A stretch of DNA of 55,316 bases from Roseiarcus sp050015575 (lineage in GTDB: Bacteria > Pseudomonadota > Alphaproteobacteria > Rhizobiales > Beijerinckiaceae), in the NCBI GenBank assembly GCA_050015575.1, contig JBEKBD010000003.1, positions 1 through 55,316 on the forward strand. The letters are read 5' to 3'. The notes below the pieces were generated by a model. It worked only from the letters and a program-made list of their open reading frames with translations, did not search any database and was not told the origin of the DNA. How positions within the stretch are numbered: position 1 is the stretch's first letter; every line of letters begins with the position of its first letter. Both the position numbers and the translations under genes were made by a program. Of this stretch, positions 1-9,179 are shown piece by piece.

Positions 1-21
1 GACGCCTTGGTCAAGCGCTGA
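1..21 (+). CDS. possible 3' end of an upstream gene (partial)
   Basis: Frame 1 reads DALVKR followed by a TGA stop at 19-21. This may be the C-terminus of a gene that begins outside the window. Too little is visible to identify it, and it could be chance reading. Confidence 0.2.
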   Translation, partial: DALVKR

Positions 22-185
22 AGCGCAAACGGGCGGCGCGACGTCCCCGCCGCGCCGCGGCGAGCGGAGGTTTTGTCGGACCCGCCTCTTGCGAGCGCGC
101 GCCAGCGCGTTCATGAAGCGGCGATGGCCCTCTTCTCTTCCTCGATCGCGCCGACTCGCGCGCTGGCTGGCGAAGCGACGCGGCG

Positions 186-1253
186 GTGACTGCTAAGCCC
201 GCCGCGGAATCGGCGCCCCGGCGCGCGTTCGAGCAAGCGTGCGTCCTGGCGGCGGCGCTGGCGGGCGGCGGCGCCCTCGCCTTCGCCGGCGTTCCCGCCG
301 GCTGGCTCTCGGGCGCGATGATCGGCGTCGCGGCGCTCGCCGCGGTCGGGCGCGCCGCGCCGCTGGTCGCGCCGCTGCAAAAGCTCGCGATCGTGCTCGC
401 CGGCGTCGGCATGGGCTCGGGGCTGACGCCGGCGACGCTGGGCACGCTTGCCCGCTATCCCGTCACGCTCGCCCTGATGATCACGGCGATCGCCGCGATG
501 ACCGCCGCGTCCTATTTCGTGCTCGTCCGCGCGCGCGGCTTCTCGCGGCAGACCGCGTTCTACAGCGCCGTTCCCGGCGCGCTCTCCTACGTCTTCATCG
601 TCGCCCAGCCCTCCGGCGCCGACATGGCGCGGCTGGCCGTCATCCAGATCTTCCGCATTTTCGTGCTGATGGCGCTCGTGCCGGTCGTCGCCTCGCGCGC
701 CGGCCTCGTAGGCGCCCCAGTCCGCTTCCTCGTCGATCCCCTGGCGACCACCGTCGTTCTGGTCGCCGCCGCGGCGCTCGCGGGCGCCGCCCTGGAGCGG
801 CTCGGCGTCGCCAGCGGCGCGCTCTATGCGGCGATTGTCGTGTCCGCGCTGGTCCATGGCTTCGGCTGGGCGCCCGGGCGCTTCGCGCCGCCGATCCAGA
901 TCGGCGCGCAGACGCTGATCGGCGCCTGGATCGGCACGCGGTTCATCGGCTTCGACTGGGGCCTGCTGCATCGAACGCTGATCGCCGCGGCGACTTCGTT
1001 TATCGCCGCGTTCGCGGCGGCGGCGGGCTTCGCCTATCTCGCGGCTCTGGCGGTCGGCGCGCCGTTTCCCGAGGCGCTGGTCGCCTTCGCGCCGGGAGGG
1101 CTGGAGGCGATGACGATGATGGCCTTCGCGCTCGGCCTCGACCCGCTATTCGTCGGCGCCCATCATCTCGCGCGATTCGTCGCCATCAGCCTCGCCCTGC
1201 CGTTTCTCGCCCCTTGGTTCGATCGACCGGGGCGCTCGCGCCCCGAGCGTTAG
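186..1253 (+). CDS. AbrB family membrane protein (Gram-negative AbrB duplication type)
   Basis: A 355-residue, very hydrophobic protein with about ten membrane segments. It matches the Gram-negative AbrB family (PF05145), often mislabelled 'ammonia monooxygenase' or 'transcriptional regulator'. The sequence shows two related halves, each with a glycine-rich hydrophobic block: PAGWLSGAMIGV near residue 38 and QTLIGAWIGTRFIG near residue 240. The second half ends in the typical APGGLEAMTMMA segment near residue 300. The start is a GTG; no ATG lies in frame close upstream. The family has no firmly established biochemical role, so transport is only a guess. It stands alone, 72 bp before the CoA ester lyase. 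Confidence 0.8.
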   Translation: MTAKPAAESAPRRAFEQACVLAAALAGGGALAFAGVPAGWLSGAMIGVAALAAVGRAAPLVAPLQKLAIVLAGVGMGSGLTPATLGTLARYPVTLALMITAIAAMTAASYFVLVRARGFSRQTAFYSAVPGALSYVFIVAQPSGADMARLAVIQIFRIFVLMALVPVVASRAGLVGAPVRFLVDPLATTVVLVAAAALAGAALERLGVASGALYAAIVVSALVHGFGWAPGRFAPPIQIGAQTLIGAWIGTRFIGFDWGLLHRTLIAAATSFIAAFAAAAGFAYLAALAVGAPFPEALVAFAPGGLEAMTMMAFALGLDPLFVGAHHLARFVAISLALPFLAPWFDRPGRSRPER

Positions 1254-1325
1254 AACGCCGCGCGACGTGCGCCCTGGCGTGAGCGCGCCGCGCCATCTAA
1301 GCTGGGCCATCGCTGGGAGTCCGTC

Positions 1326-2213
1326 ATGGTCGCTCGCCCGCGCCGCAGCGCGCTCTATGTGCCCGGCTCCAACGCCAAGGCGCTCGCCAAGGCGCGCGGC
1401 CTAGCGGCCGACGCGATCGTCATCGACCTCGAAGACTCGGTCGCGCCGGAGATGAAGTCGGCCGCGCGGGCGCGGGCGGCCGAGGCGGCGCGCGCGGGCG
1501 GGTTCGGCGGACGCGAAGTCGTGATCCGCGTCAACGGCCTCGATACGCCGTGGGGCGGCGAGGACATGGCCGCCGCGATCGCCGCGGCGCCCGACGCCAT
1601 TCTGCTGCCCAAGGTCGACGGGCCGAGCGCGGTCATGGCCGCCGCGCGCGCGCTCAGCGAGGCCGGCGCGCCGGAACGAACGCGCCTGTGGGCGATGATG
1701 GAGACGCCGGCGGCGATCCTCGGCACCGGCGCGATCGCCGCGACCGCCGCCGATCCCGCTTCGCGCCTCGAGGCGCTGGTGATGGGCCTCAACGATCTCG
1801 CCCGGGAGACGCGCGCCCGCCTGACGCCGGGACGCCCGGCGATGACCGCCTGGATCGCGCTCTGCGTCGCCGCGGCGCGCGCCCATGGCTGCGACGTCAT
1901 CGACGGCGTCTACAACGATTTTCACGATCTCGCCGGCTTCAAGGCCGAGTGCGAGCAGGGCCGCGACATGGGCCTCGACGGCAAGACGCTGATCCACCCC
2001 GGCCAGATCGCCATCTGCAACGCCGTCTTCGCGCCGAGCGCGGCGGAAATCGACGCCGCGCGCGCCGTCATCGCGGCTTTCGCCCTGCCGGAGAACGCCG
2101 GCAAGGGCGCGATTCAGCTCGACGGCAAGATGGTCGAGCTGCTCCACGAACAGATGGCGCGCCGAACGCTGGCGGTCGCGCAAGGAATCGAAGCGCTGGA
2201 GAGCGCGAACTGA
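1326..2213 (+). CDS. CoA ester lyase, HpcH/HpaI aldolase family (CitE-like)
   Basis: A 295-residue protein of the HpcH/HpaI/CitE TIM-barrel superfamily, which cleaves or forms C-C bonds in CoA thioesters such as malyl-CoA or citramalyl-CoA. Visible motifs are LYVPGSNAKAL near the N-terminus, DLEDSVAPEMK (residues 37-47), RVNG, MMETPAAI (Mg-binding Glu) and GLNDLARETRARL. The usual length for CitE-like proteins is 280-320. The ATG follows GGGAG at a normal distance. It lies just upstream of fumarase, so a role near C4-acid metabolism is plausible. Malyl-CoA lyase activity cannot be told from citramalyl-CoA lyase activity by sight. Confidence 0.85.
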   Translation: MVARPRRSALYVPGSNAKALAKARGLAADAIVIDLEDSVAPEMKSAARARAAEAARAGGFGGREVVIRVNGLDTPWGGEDMAAAIAAAPDAILLPKVDGPSAVMAAARALSEAGAPERTRLWAMMETPAAILGTGAIAATAADPASRLEALVMGLNDLARETRARLTPGRPAMTAWIALCVAAARAHGCDVIDGVYNDFHDLAGFKAECEQGRDMGLDGKTLIHPGQIAICNAVFAPSAAEIDAARAVIAAFALPENAGKGAIQLDGKMVELLHEQMARRTLAVAQGIEALESAN

Positions 2214-2299
2214 AGCGGCGCGCTTCGCGACGCCGCTTGGAATGCGGGACGCGAACGGCTACATCCGCTTCCGTCCCTCTTAAGCACACGGAGCGGCGC

Positions 2300-3916
<1,617 letters not shown>

Positions 3917-3933
3917 GGACCGCGCCGGCTCGC

Positions 3934-4233
3934 TCAAGCCGCCCGCATCTCCTCGATCGCCGCGATTTCCTCTCTCATCGTTTGCGACTGCGCCGTCAAG
4001 TCGAACGCTGTTTGCAAGTTCATCCAGAATTCCGGCGACGTCGCGAAGAACTTGCCGAGCCGCAGCGCCGTGTCCGGCGTCATCGCCGTCGTCTCCGAAA
4101 CCAGGCGCTCGACGCCGGTGCGCGGCACGTTGAGACGCTTGGCGAGCGCCCCCGCGCTCATGCCGAGCGGAACGAGAAACTCCTCGCGCAGAATCTCGCC
4201 GGGATGGACCAGTGGATTGGGGATTCGAGCCAC
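3934..4233 (-). CDS. higA: HigA family antitoxin (XRE-type HTH), orphan
   Basis: A 99-residue HigA-type addiction-module antitoxin. It shows the signature NPLVHPGEILREEFLVPLG, an XRE helix-turn-helix and the TSPEFWMNLQ motif typical of HigA. The chosen GTG at 4233 has a GAGGAAG Shine-Dalgarno upstream; an ATG at 4272 would add 13 residues. HigB normally sits directly upstream of higA, but no HigB-like frame exists between 4234 and 4568. That stretch instead holds a long palindrome (4336-4424). The gene converges with fumarase. It may act only as a DNA-binding regulator or be the relic of a lost TA pair. Confidence 0.85.
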   Translation of the reverse strand: MARIPNPLVHPGEILREEFLVPLGMSAGALAKRLNVPRTGVERLVSETTAMTPDTALRLGKFFATSPEFWMNLQTAFDLTAQSQTMREEIAAIEEMRAA

Positions 4234-4335
4234 GTCCTGACTTCCTCTCTGCGACCGGCGGTCATGGTTCAAACACTTGCGAGACCGGCGCTGGCGTCAG
4301 CGCCAGGCGTTCATTGGATGCTTGGAGGCGATTAT

Positions 4336-4424
4336 GCGCGAAAGGAATTTGAACTCGAGGACGGTCCGTAGGGCCGCCGCCGAAGGCGGTGCTTCGCATC
4401 CTTGACTTCAAATTCCTTTCGCGC
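4336..4424. repeat. long palindrome, 18-bp perfect outer arms
   Basis: The arms at 4336-4353 and 4407-4424 are perfect reverse complements over 18 bp (outer end GCGCGAAAGG). Pairing continues inward for about 12 more bases with three mismatches. The loop is GC-rich (GGGCCGCCGCCGAAGGCGG). The inner part resembles the core of the palindrome at 8980-9113 (GAAGC then CCTTGAC). It fills most of the space between higA and the GFA gene, where no gene is seen. Confidence 0.8.
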
Positions 4425-4568
4425 CTCGCTCCGCCAAGCAAACAATGAAAGACTCCGCCCCCGTTGCGGCGTTTCCTATATCGTGGGGCGTGAGCGGCGC
4501 TGGCGCCCTGCGACGATCGACCGTATCCTGCCGCCTCGCCCTTCAGCGCATCAACTCGGGAGTCTCTC

Positions 4569-4985
4569 ATGCCCATCACCGGCGGCTGTCTGTGCGGGAA
4601 AGTGCGTTACCGGATCGCCGCCGAGAGGCCGCTCGCGGCGCGGCAGTGCTGGTGCCGCCTCTGCCAATACCTGAGCGCGGGCGGCGGCACGGTGAACGCC
4701 ACCTTTCCCAAGGACGGGATCACCGTGACGGGCGAAACGGCTGTCTACACCTCGGTCGCCGATAGCGGCGCGACGATGCATCGCCGGTTCTGCCCCGCGT
4801 GCGGGACGCCGTTGTTCAGCGAGGCCGAGCCGCGCCCGAACGTGATCATCGTGCGCGTCGGCACGCTCGACGATCCCGAACTCGGCAGACCCGAGGCGGC
4901 GATCTGGACGCGCTCGGCGCCGAAGTGGGCGTGCTTCGACCCGGCGCTGCCGCGCGCCGAGGGCCAGCCGGCGCCGACGAAGTAG
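4569..4985 (+). CDS. GFA family protein (Gfa/CENP-V-like zinc protein)
   Basis: A 138-residue protein of the GFA fold (PF04828). Zinc-binding cysteine clusters are visible: GGCLCGKVRY near residue 6, CWCRLCQYLS near residue 28 and FCPACGTPLF near residue 76. The family includes a glutathione-dependent formaldehyde-activating enzyme. Most members, including short ones like this, have no proven substrate. A formaldehyde link is tempting if the host is a methylotroph but is not shown here. The ATG at 4569 is preceded by GGGAGT. Length and motifs are complete. Confidence 0.88.
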   Translation: MPITGGCLCGKVRYRIAAERPLAARQCWCRLCQYLSAGGGTVNATFPKDGITVTGETAVYTSVADSGATMHRRFCPACGTPLFSEAEPRPNVIIVRVGTLDDPELGRPEAAIWTRSAPKWACFDPALPRAEGQPAPTK

Positions 4986-5089
4986 CGTCTCGACGAAGCG
5001 TCGTCGCGCCGCCCGTTGAATTCGGCGGCCATTGCGTGCAAGTTGCACGCCTTCGCGCGTCGCGAAGCCTCACCAGGAAGGCTCGGCCC

Positions 5090-5614
5090 ATGTCCCTATC
5101 GGTTTATCAGTCCAGCGTTCCGGTATTCGAACGTTCGCTGAACGCCTTTTCGTCGATCCTCGACAAGGCGGCGGCGCACGCGGCGGCGTGCAAGTTCGAT
5201 CCCGCCATCTATATGGCGATGCGGCTGCGGCCGGACATGTTCGCGTTCCCGCGTCAGGTGCAGGTCTTCTGCGATCACGCCAAGAACGGATCGGCGCGGC
5301 TCGCCGGCGTCGAGGCGCCGAGGTTCGAGGACAACGAGGCCTCGCTCGACGAACTCAAGGCGCGCGTCAAAAAGACGCTCGACGTGATCGCCGGCCTCGA
5401 CGCCAAGGCGATCGACGCCGCGGCTGAACGCGAAATCATCATTCCCTTGGGCCAGAAGAAGGCGAAAATGATCGGCGCGAACTACCTCCTGCATTACGCG
5501 CTGCCGAACTTTTATTTCCACCTGACGACCGCCTACGACATCTTGCGCTACGCCGGCGTCGCGATCGGCAAGCGCGATTACATGGGCGCCGTGCCCGGCT
5601 TCACGCTACTGTGA
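5090..5614 (+). CDS. DUF1993 domain-containing protein
   Basis: A 174-residue protein of the DUF1993 family (DinB-like four-helix fold), function unknown. Recognisable parts are the N-terminal SVYQSSVPVFERSLNAFSSIL, RLRPDMFAFPRQVQ near residue 45 and LPNFYFHLTTAYDILR near residue 138, where the paired histidines resemble the metal-binding helices of DinB relatives. The reading frame is open further upstream, but the ATG at 5090 with AGGAAGG before it gives the family's usual start and length. It lies 35 bp upstream of the RidA gene, probably in the same transcription unit. Confidence 0.85.
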   Translation: MSLSVYQSSVPVFERSLNAFSSILDKAAAHAAACKFDPAIYMAMRLRPDMFAFPRQVQVFCDHAKNGSARLAGVEAPRFEDNEASLDELKARVKKTLDVIAGLDAKAIDAAAEREIIIPLGQKKAKMIGANYLLHYALPNFYFHLTTAYDILRYAGVAIGKRDYMGAVPGFTLL

Positions 5615-5649
5615 CCGTCTCGCTCTCTCCCAAGGCGGAGGCTCTTGCC

Positions 5650-6009
5650 ATGAGCATCGAACGCATCGGCGTCGGCCCTCGCATGGCGCAGGCGGTGGTC
5701 CACGGCCCCACGATCTATCTCGCCGGCCAGGTCGCCGACAAAACCGCGGGCAAGAGCGTCGGCGAGCAGACCAGGGAAATCCTCGAATCGATCGATCGCC
5801 TGCTCGCCGAGGCCGGCTCGGACAAGACGCGCATCCTCTCGGCGACGATCTATCTCGCCGACATCGCGACTTTCGCCGAGATGAACGCGATCTGGGACGC
5901 TTGGATCGTCAAAGGCCATACGCCCGCGCGCGCCACGGTCGAGGCCAAGCTCGTCGCGCCCGCCTATCGCGTCGAGATCGCCTGCGTCGCGGCCAAACCG
6001 TCGAAATGA
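5650..6009 (+). CDS. RidA family protein (enamine/imine deaminase-like)
   Basis: A 119-residue YjgF/YER057c/UK114 protein. The family hydrolyses reactive enamines and imines formed by PLP enzymes. The core is typical: YLAGQVAD, ILESIDRLLAEAGSDKTRILSATIYLADI, and WDAWIV near residue 79. The C-terminal signature reads ARATVEAKLVAPAYRVEIACVA, keeping the key Arg and Glu. It belongs to the short subgroup often annotated only as RidA family. A GTG at 5611 is in frame, but the ATG at 5650 with GGAGG eight bases upstream fits the family better. It is followed closely by AMP nucleosidase. Confidence 0.9.
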   Translation: MSIERIGVGPRMAQAVVHGPTIYLAGQVADKTAGKSVGEQTREILESIDRLLAEAGSDKTRILSATIYLADIATFAEMNAIWDAWIVKGHTPARATVEAKLVAPAYRVEIACVAAKPSK

Positions 6010-6022
6010 GGGGCTCGCCAGC

Positions 6023-7507
6023 GTGAACAAGCCTGCGCAGGGCGGCGCATCCGGATCCTTCGAACGCGTCGCGACGCCCGCCGCGGCGGTCGATCGCCTC
6101 GCCGAGCTCTACGCGCGAGCGGCGGGGTCGCTACGCGCGGCCGTCGAGAGCTTCTTGGTCGACGGCGCCCCCCCGAGCGCCGAAATGCGCGCGCGCTTTC
6201 GCTATCCCGAATTGCGCGTGACCTATCAACCCGACGGCGTGCCGCCTTCGAGCCCACGCGCCTTCGCCAAGTTCAGCGAGGCGGGCGTCTATTCGACGAC
6301 CGTGACCCAGCCCGAGGATTTTCGCGCCTATTTGCTCGAGCAACTCGAACCGCTGGTCGCCGAATTCGGCGCCGAGATCGAGGTCGGCGTCGGCGCGCAG
6401 GAAATCCCCTACCCCTACGTGTTCGAGAGCGGCGACGAATTGGGGCGCGGCGGCGCGAGCGCCTCCGAACTCGCGCGCTTCTTTCCGGCGCCCTCGCTGA
6501 CGGTCATCGGCGACGAGATCGCGGACGGCGCGTTCGAGATTCGTCCCGGCTTCGAGCGCCCGATATCCTTGTTCGACGCCGTGCGCGTCGACTACTCCTT
6601 GCGCCGGCTGGTGCACTACACCGGCTCCGACTGGCGCGCGATGCAGCCCTGGGTGCTGCTGACCAACTATCATCGCTACGTCGACCAGTTCATTCGCTGG
6701 GGCTTGGAGCAAGTGCGCATCGGCGCCGCGGAAAAGATGGTCCTGCCCGGCAATGTCGCGATCGACGCGGCGTCGACGCCCGGCGAAGCCGAGGCGCTGG
6801 CGGCGGCCGTCGTCTGGCATCGCTTCCAGATGCCCGCCTATCACGTCGTGCGCGCCGACGGGCGCGGCGTCAGCCTGGTCAACATCGGCGTCGGGCCGGC
6901 CAACGCCAAGACCATCACCGACCACATCGCGGTGCTGCGCCCGCATTGCTGGCTGACGGTCGGCCATTGCGCCGGCCTCAGGCAGTCGCAGCTCATCGGC
7001 GATTACGTGCTCGCCCACGCCTATCTCCGGCAGGACAGCATCCTCGACGCCGCGGTGCCGCCCGACGTGCCGATCCCGGCGCTCGCCGAAGTGCAGGTCG
7101 CGCTGCAGGAGGCGGTGGCGCGCGTCACCGGCGATCGCGGCGAAGCGCTGAAGCGGCGCCTGCGCACCGGCACCGTCGTCACCAACGAGGACCGCAATTG
7201 GGAATTGCGCTGGACCCAGGAGCGCCGGCGCATCAACCTCTCGCGCGCCGTCGCGGTCGACATGGAATCGGCCACCATCGCGACGCAGGGCTTCCGCATG
7301 CGCGTGCCCTACGGCGCATTGCTGTGCGTTTCCGACAAGCCGCTGCATGGCGAAATCAAACTGCCCGGCGCGGCCAACGCCTTCTACGAGCGCGCGATCG
7401 GCGAGCATCTGCAGATCGGCATCGCCGCGCTGGAGATATTGCAAAACCAACACGGGACGCTGCATTCGCGCAAGTTGCGCAGCTTCGACGAGCCGCCGTT
7501 CCGCTGA
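6023..7507 (+). CDS. amn: AMP nucleosidase
   Basis: A 494-residue protein that splits AMP into adenine and ribose 5-phosphate in the cytosol, so it adjusts adenylate pools. The N-terminal AMP-nucleosidase domain covers about residues 20-190 (for example RYPELRVTYQPDG and GVYSTTVTQP). The C-terminal part is a nucleoside-phosphorylase fold with SLVNIGVGPANAKTITDHIAVLRPHCWLTVGHCAG, ending in AVDMESATIATQGFRMRVPYGALLCVSDKPLHGE. The length matches E. coli Amn (484). The start is a GTG with GGGG upstream, 13 bases after ridA. Adenine released here could be recycled by salvage. Confidence 0.95.
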   Translation: MNKPAQGGASGSFERVATPAAAVDRLAELYARAAGSLRAAVESFLVDGAPPSAEMRARFRYPELRVTYQPDGVPPSSPRAFAKFSEAGVYSTTVTQPEDFRAYLLEQLEPLVAEFGAEIEVGVGAQEIPYPYVFESGDELGRGGASASELARFFPAPSLTVIGDEIADGAFEIRPGFERPISLFDAVRVDYSLRRLVHYTGSDWRAMQPWVLLTNYHRYVDQFIRWGLEQVRIGAAEKMVLPGNVAIDAASTPGEAEALAAAVVWHRFQMPAYHVVRADGRGVSLVNIGVGPANAKTITDHIAVLRPHCWLTVGHCAGLRQSQLIGDYVLAHAYLRQDSILDAAVPPDVPIPALAEVQVALQEAVARVTGDRGEALKRRLRTGTVVTNEDRNWELRWTQERRRINLSRAVAVDMESATIATQGFRMRVPYGALLCVSDKPLHGEIKLPGAANAFYERAIGEHLQIGIAALEILQNQHGTLHSRKLRSFDEPPFR

Positions 7508-7627
7508 GGCGAAGACGCCGCGAAGCGGAAGATGCGGCAACGTCGCGGCGATGTCGCGGCTGCGAAGCGTCTTGCGCGGTGGCCGACCTGGCCGTAACCT
7601 CATGAGGTCACCTCTGGGGCCGAAGCC

Positions 7628-7870
7628 ATGAAGACCGTTCAAATCCGCAAGGCCAAGGCGACGTTTTCGGCGCTCGTCGACGCAGCGGCGCATGGCCAGC
7701 CGACGACGATCACGCGTCACGGCGTGCCTGTCGCGGTGCTGGCGCCGATTGACGCGGCGCGGCGAATGTACCCGGAATCCGAAGAGAGTTTCGCCGACCT
7801 GTTGTTGTCTTTTCCCGGCGGCGTGGAATTCGAGCGCGACCCATCGCCGATGCGCGGAATTGACCTGTGA
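7628..7870 (+). CDS. Phd/YefM-type antitoxin, orphan
   Basis: An 80-residue prevent-host-death family antitoxin. It begins MKTVQIRKAKATFSALVDAAAHGQ and continues TITRHGVPVAVLAPID, the classic Phd DNA-binding dimer core. The C-terminal tail PSPMRGIDL resembles antitoxins normally followed at once by a VapC PIN toxin. Here the stop codon is followed within a few bases by repeat DNA (7873-8218), and no PIN-domain frame exists. The toxin gene therefore appears lost, perhaps replaced by the repeat. Confidence 0.85.
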   Translation: MKTVQIRKAKATFSALVDAAAHGQPTTITRHGVPVAVLAPIDAARRMYPESEESFADLLLSFPGGVEFERDPSPMRGIDL

Positions 7871-7872
7871 TA

Positions 7873-8218
7873 CGGCTTCCGAGTGAAGTGCTCGGGAGAA
7901 CCCACGCCTCGGCCCCGGCGGCCACATCGGATCGTCGCCGTCAAGCCGCTGCGCGGCTGCTCTGCTGCGCTTCGCCCGCTCCGCGGTGACTGCGCCGCTC
8001 CGATGCGGCGTTGTTGTTTCCATGATCTTTGTCGAGCGAAGCCGGCCGCGAGGCCGGCCCGCTCAACAAAGATCATGGAGGCCGACAGCCTGAGCCGCGC
8101 GGAGGCGTCAAGGCTCGCGCGCGGAAAGCGCGCGACCCGTGAAACGGGCTTGGCCTTGACGCCGAGCACGGATCAGGCACAGCGCCCGTCTTCCGACGAA
8201 CACTTCACCCGGAAGCCT
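7873..8218. repeat. repeat A locus with terminal inverted repeats (MITE-like)
   Basis: The ends are inverted copies of about 20 bp: GGCTTCCGAGTGAAGTGCTC at 7873 and the complement of GGCTTCCGGGTGAAGTGTTC at 8198-8218. The right half (8071-8218) is strongly similar to the reverse complement of 34447-34633. It reads in one frame as a coding-like string (SLSRAEASRLARG, ALTPS, QAQRP, SDEHFTRK). The repeat lies exactly between the orphan Phd gene and the moaE stop codon. No transposase is present. Confidence 0.7.
8020..8078. repeat. perfect-looking hairpin inside repeat A
   Basis: CCATGATCTTTGT-CGAGCG pairs with CGCTC-AACAAAGATCATGG with one mismatch. An inner CCGGCC/GGCCGG stem gives about 27 base pairs around a short loop. 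In RNA this would be a very stable stem. There is no T-run, so it is not a classical terminator. Confidence 0.7.
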
Positions 8219-8219
8219 T

Positions 8220-8666
8220 TTAAACCTCGTCGTCGCGGCCGGCGCGCGCCTCGGCTTCGACCCATGGCTCGGCCGAGCCGTCGCGCAAGCGCGCGCGCTT
8301 CCAGAACGGCGCCGCGGTCTTGAGGCGATCGATCAACATCGCGGCCGCCGCGAACGCCTCGCGGCGATGCGCGGCGGCCACCGCGACGAGGACGATCTGC
8401 GCGCCCGGCGCCATCGTCCCGTAGCGGTGGATCACGGTGACGCCGATCAGCGGCCAGCGCGCCTCGGCCGAGGCGACGACGCGCGCGATCTCGGCCTCGG
8501 CCATGCCGGGATAGTGCTCGATCTCCAGCGCCGCCACACGCCCGCCTTCGTCGCGGCAGTAGCCGACGAAGGTCACCAGCGCGCCGACGTCGGCGCGTCC
8601 GGCTTGCAGCGCGCGCGCCTCGGCGGCCGCATCGAAATCTCGCGATTGAACCCGCACGGCGCCCAT
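8220..8666 (-). CDS. moaE: molybdopterin synthase catalytic subunit
   Basis: A 148-residue MoaE, the large subunit of molybdopterin synthase, which puts two sulfurs onto cyclic pyranopterin in molybdenum cofactor synthesis. Typical segments are GALVTFVGYCRDEG, LEIEHYPGMAEAEI, VTVIHRYGTMAPGAQIVLV, AAHRREAFAAAAMLIDRLKTAAPFWK. The lysine of APFWKRA is the usual active-site residue. It is translated just after moaD with a 4-bp gap. Its stop codon abuts the end of repeat A. Confidence 0.94.
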   Translation of the reverse strand: MGAVRVQSRDFDAAAEARALQAGRADVGALVTFVGYCRDEGGRVAALEIEHYPGMAEAEIARVVASAEARWPLIGVTVIHRYGTMAPGAQIVLVAVAAAHRREAFAAAAMLIDRLKTAAPFWKRARLRDGSAEPWVEAEARAGRDDEV

Positions 8667-8670
8667 CGGG

Positions 8671-8922
8671 TCAGCCGCCCGTCATCGGCGGAAAGAACGC
8701 GATCTCGCGCGCGCCCGCTATGGCCGCGTCGCGCCCGACGTGGGCGCGGTCGATCGCGGCGCGGATCGCGCGGGGCTGCGCGAAAGCGTGGGCGTAGCCT
8801 TCGCCCCGGGCCGACAGCCAGGCGATGAGGTCGCCGACCGTGGCGACGCCGGCGGGCGGATCGAGCTCCTCCTCGTTCTTACCCACGCGTTCGCGCACCC
8901 AGGCGAAATAGAGCGCTTTCAT
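8671..8922 (-). CDS. moaD: molybdopterin synthase sulfur carrier subunit
   Basis: An 83-residue ubiquitin-like sulfur carrier ending in the required Gly-Gly (FFPPMTGG), which is thiocarboxylated and inserts into MoaE. The N-terminus MKALYFAWVRERVGKNEEEL is typical of alphaproteobacterial MoaD. The start is the ATG at 8922; a longer reading to 8973 has no family support. It forms a two-gene operon with moaE. The other moa genes are not in the window, so the locus is a split molybdenum-cofactor cluster. Confidence 0.93.
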   Translation of the reverse strand: MKALYFAWVRERVGKNEEELDPPAGVATVGDLIAWLSARGEGYAHAFAQPRAIRAAIDRAHVGRDAAIAGAREIAFFPPMTGG

Positions 8923-8979
8923 CGGCCAAGACTCCGAACTCGGGGGGACGCCGTCGACGCGCCAGCGCGACATTCCCCG

Positions 8980-9113
8980 CCGTCGACTTCTTGGAAGCGA
9001 AAATTCCGACCGTGAAGACTTGTCAAGGACTTTAGCCGCTTCGCGGCGGCGCGAAGCGCCGTCCTTGACAAGTCCTCACGGTCGGAAAATGAAGCTCTCC
9101 AAGAGGTCGACGG
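8980..9113. repeat. 134-bp imperfect palindrome
   Basis: The outer ends CCGTCGACTTCTTGG (8980) and CCAAGAGGTCGACGG (ending 9113) pair with one mismatch. The inner arms, from TTCCGACCGTG through GTCAAGGAC and back, pair over about 27 bp with one mismatch. The centre is GC-rich (GCTTCGCGGCGGCGCGAAGC). It lies between the moaD start and the pgsA stop, a stretch of about 250 bp with no gene. The core resembles the palindrome at 4336-4424. Confidence 0.8.
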
Positions 9114-9179
9114 CGCACAGCGTCCGTGGCTGCGAGCGTTCGTCGACCGGGATGCGGCGGCGTCCTTGTTCATCGGCCC

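Noticed and set aside
1550..2299. Long open frame running into the fumarase gene from upstream
   Set aside because: It is an Arg/Ala/Gly-rich shadow of the CoA ester lyase in another frame; family resemblance begins only at 2300.
4262..4579. Minus-strand frame in the place expected for a HigB toxin
   Set aside because: No HigB features (no RelE-like core); it translates the palindrome and its surroundings.
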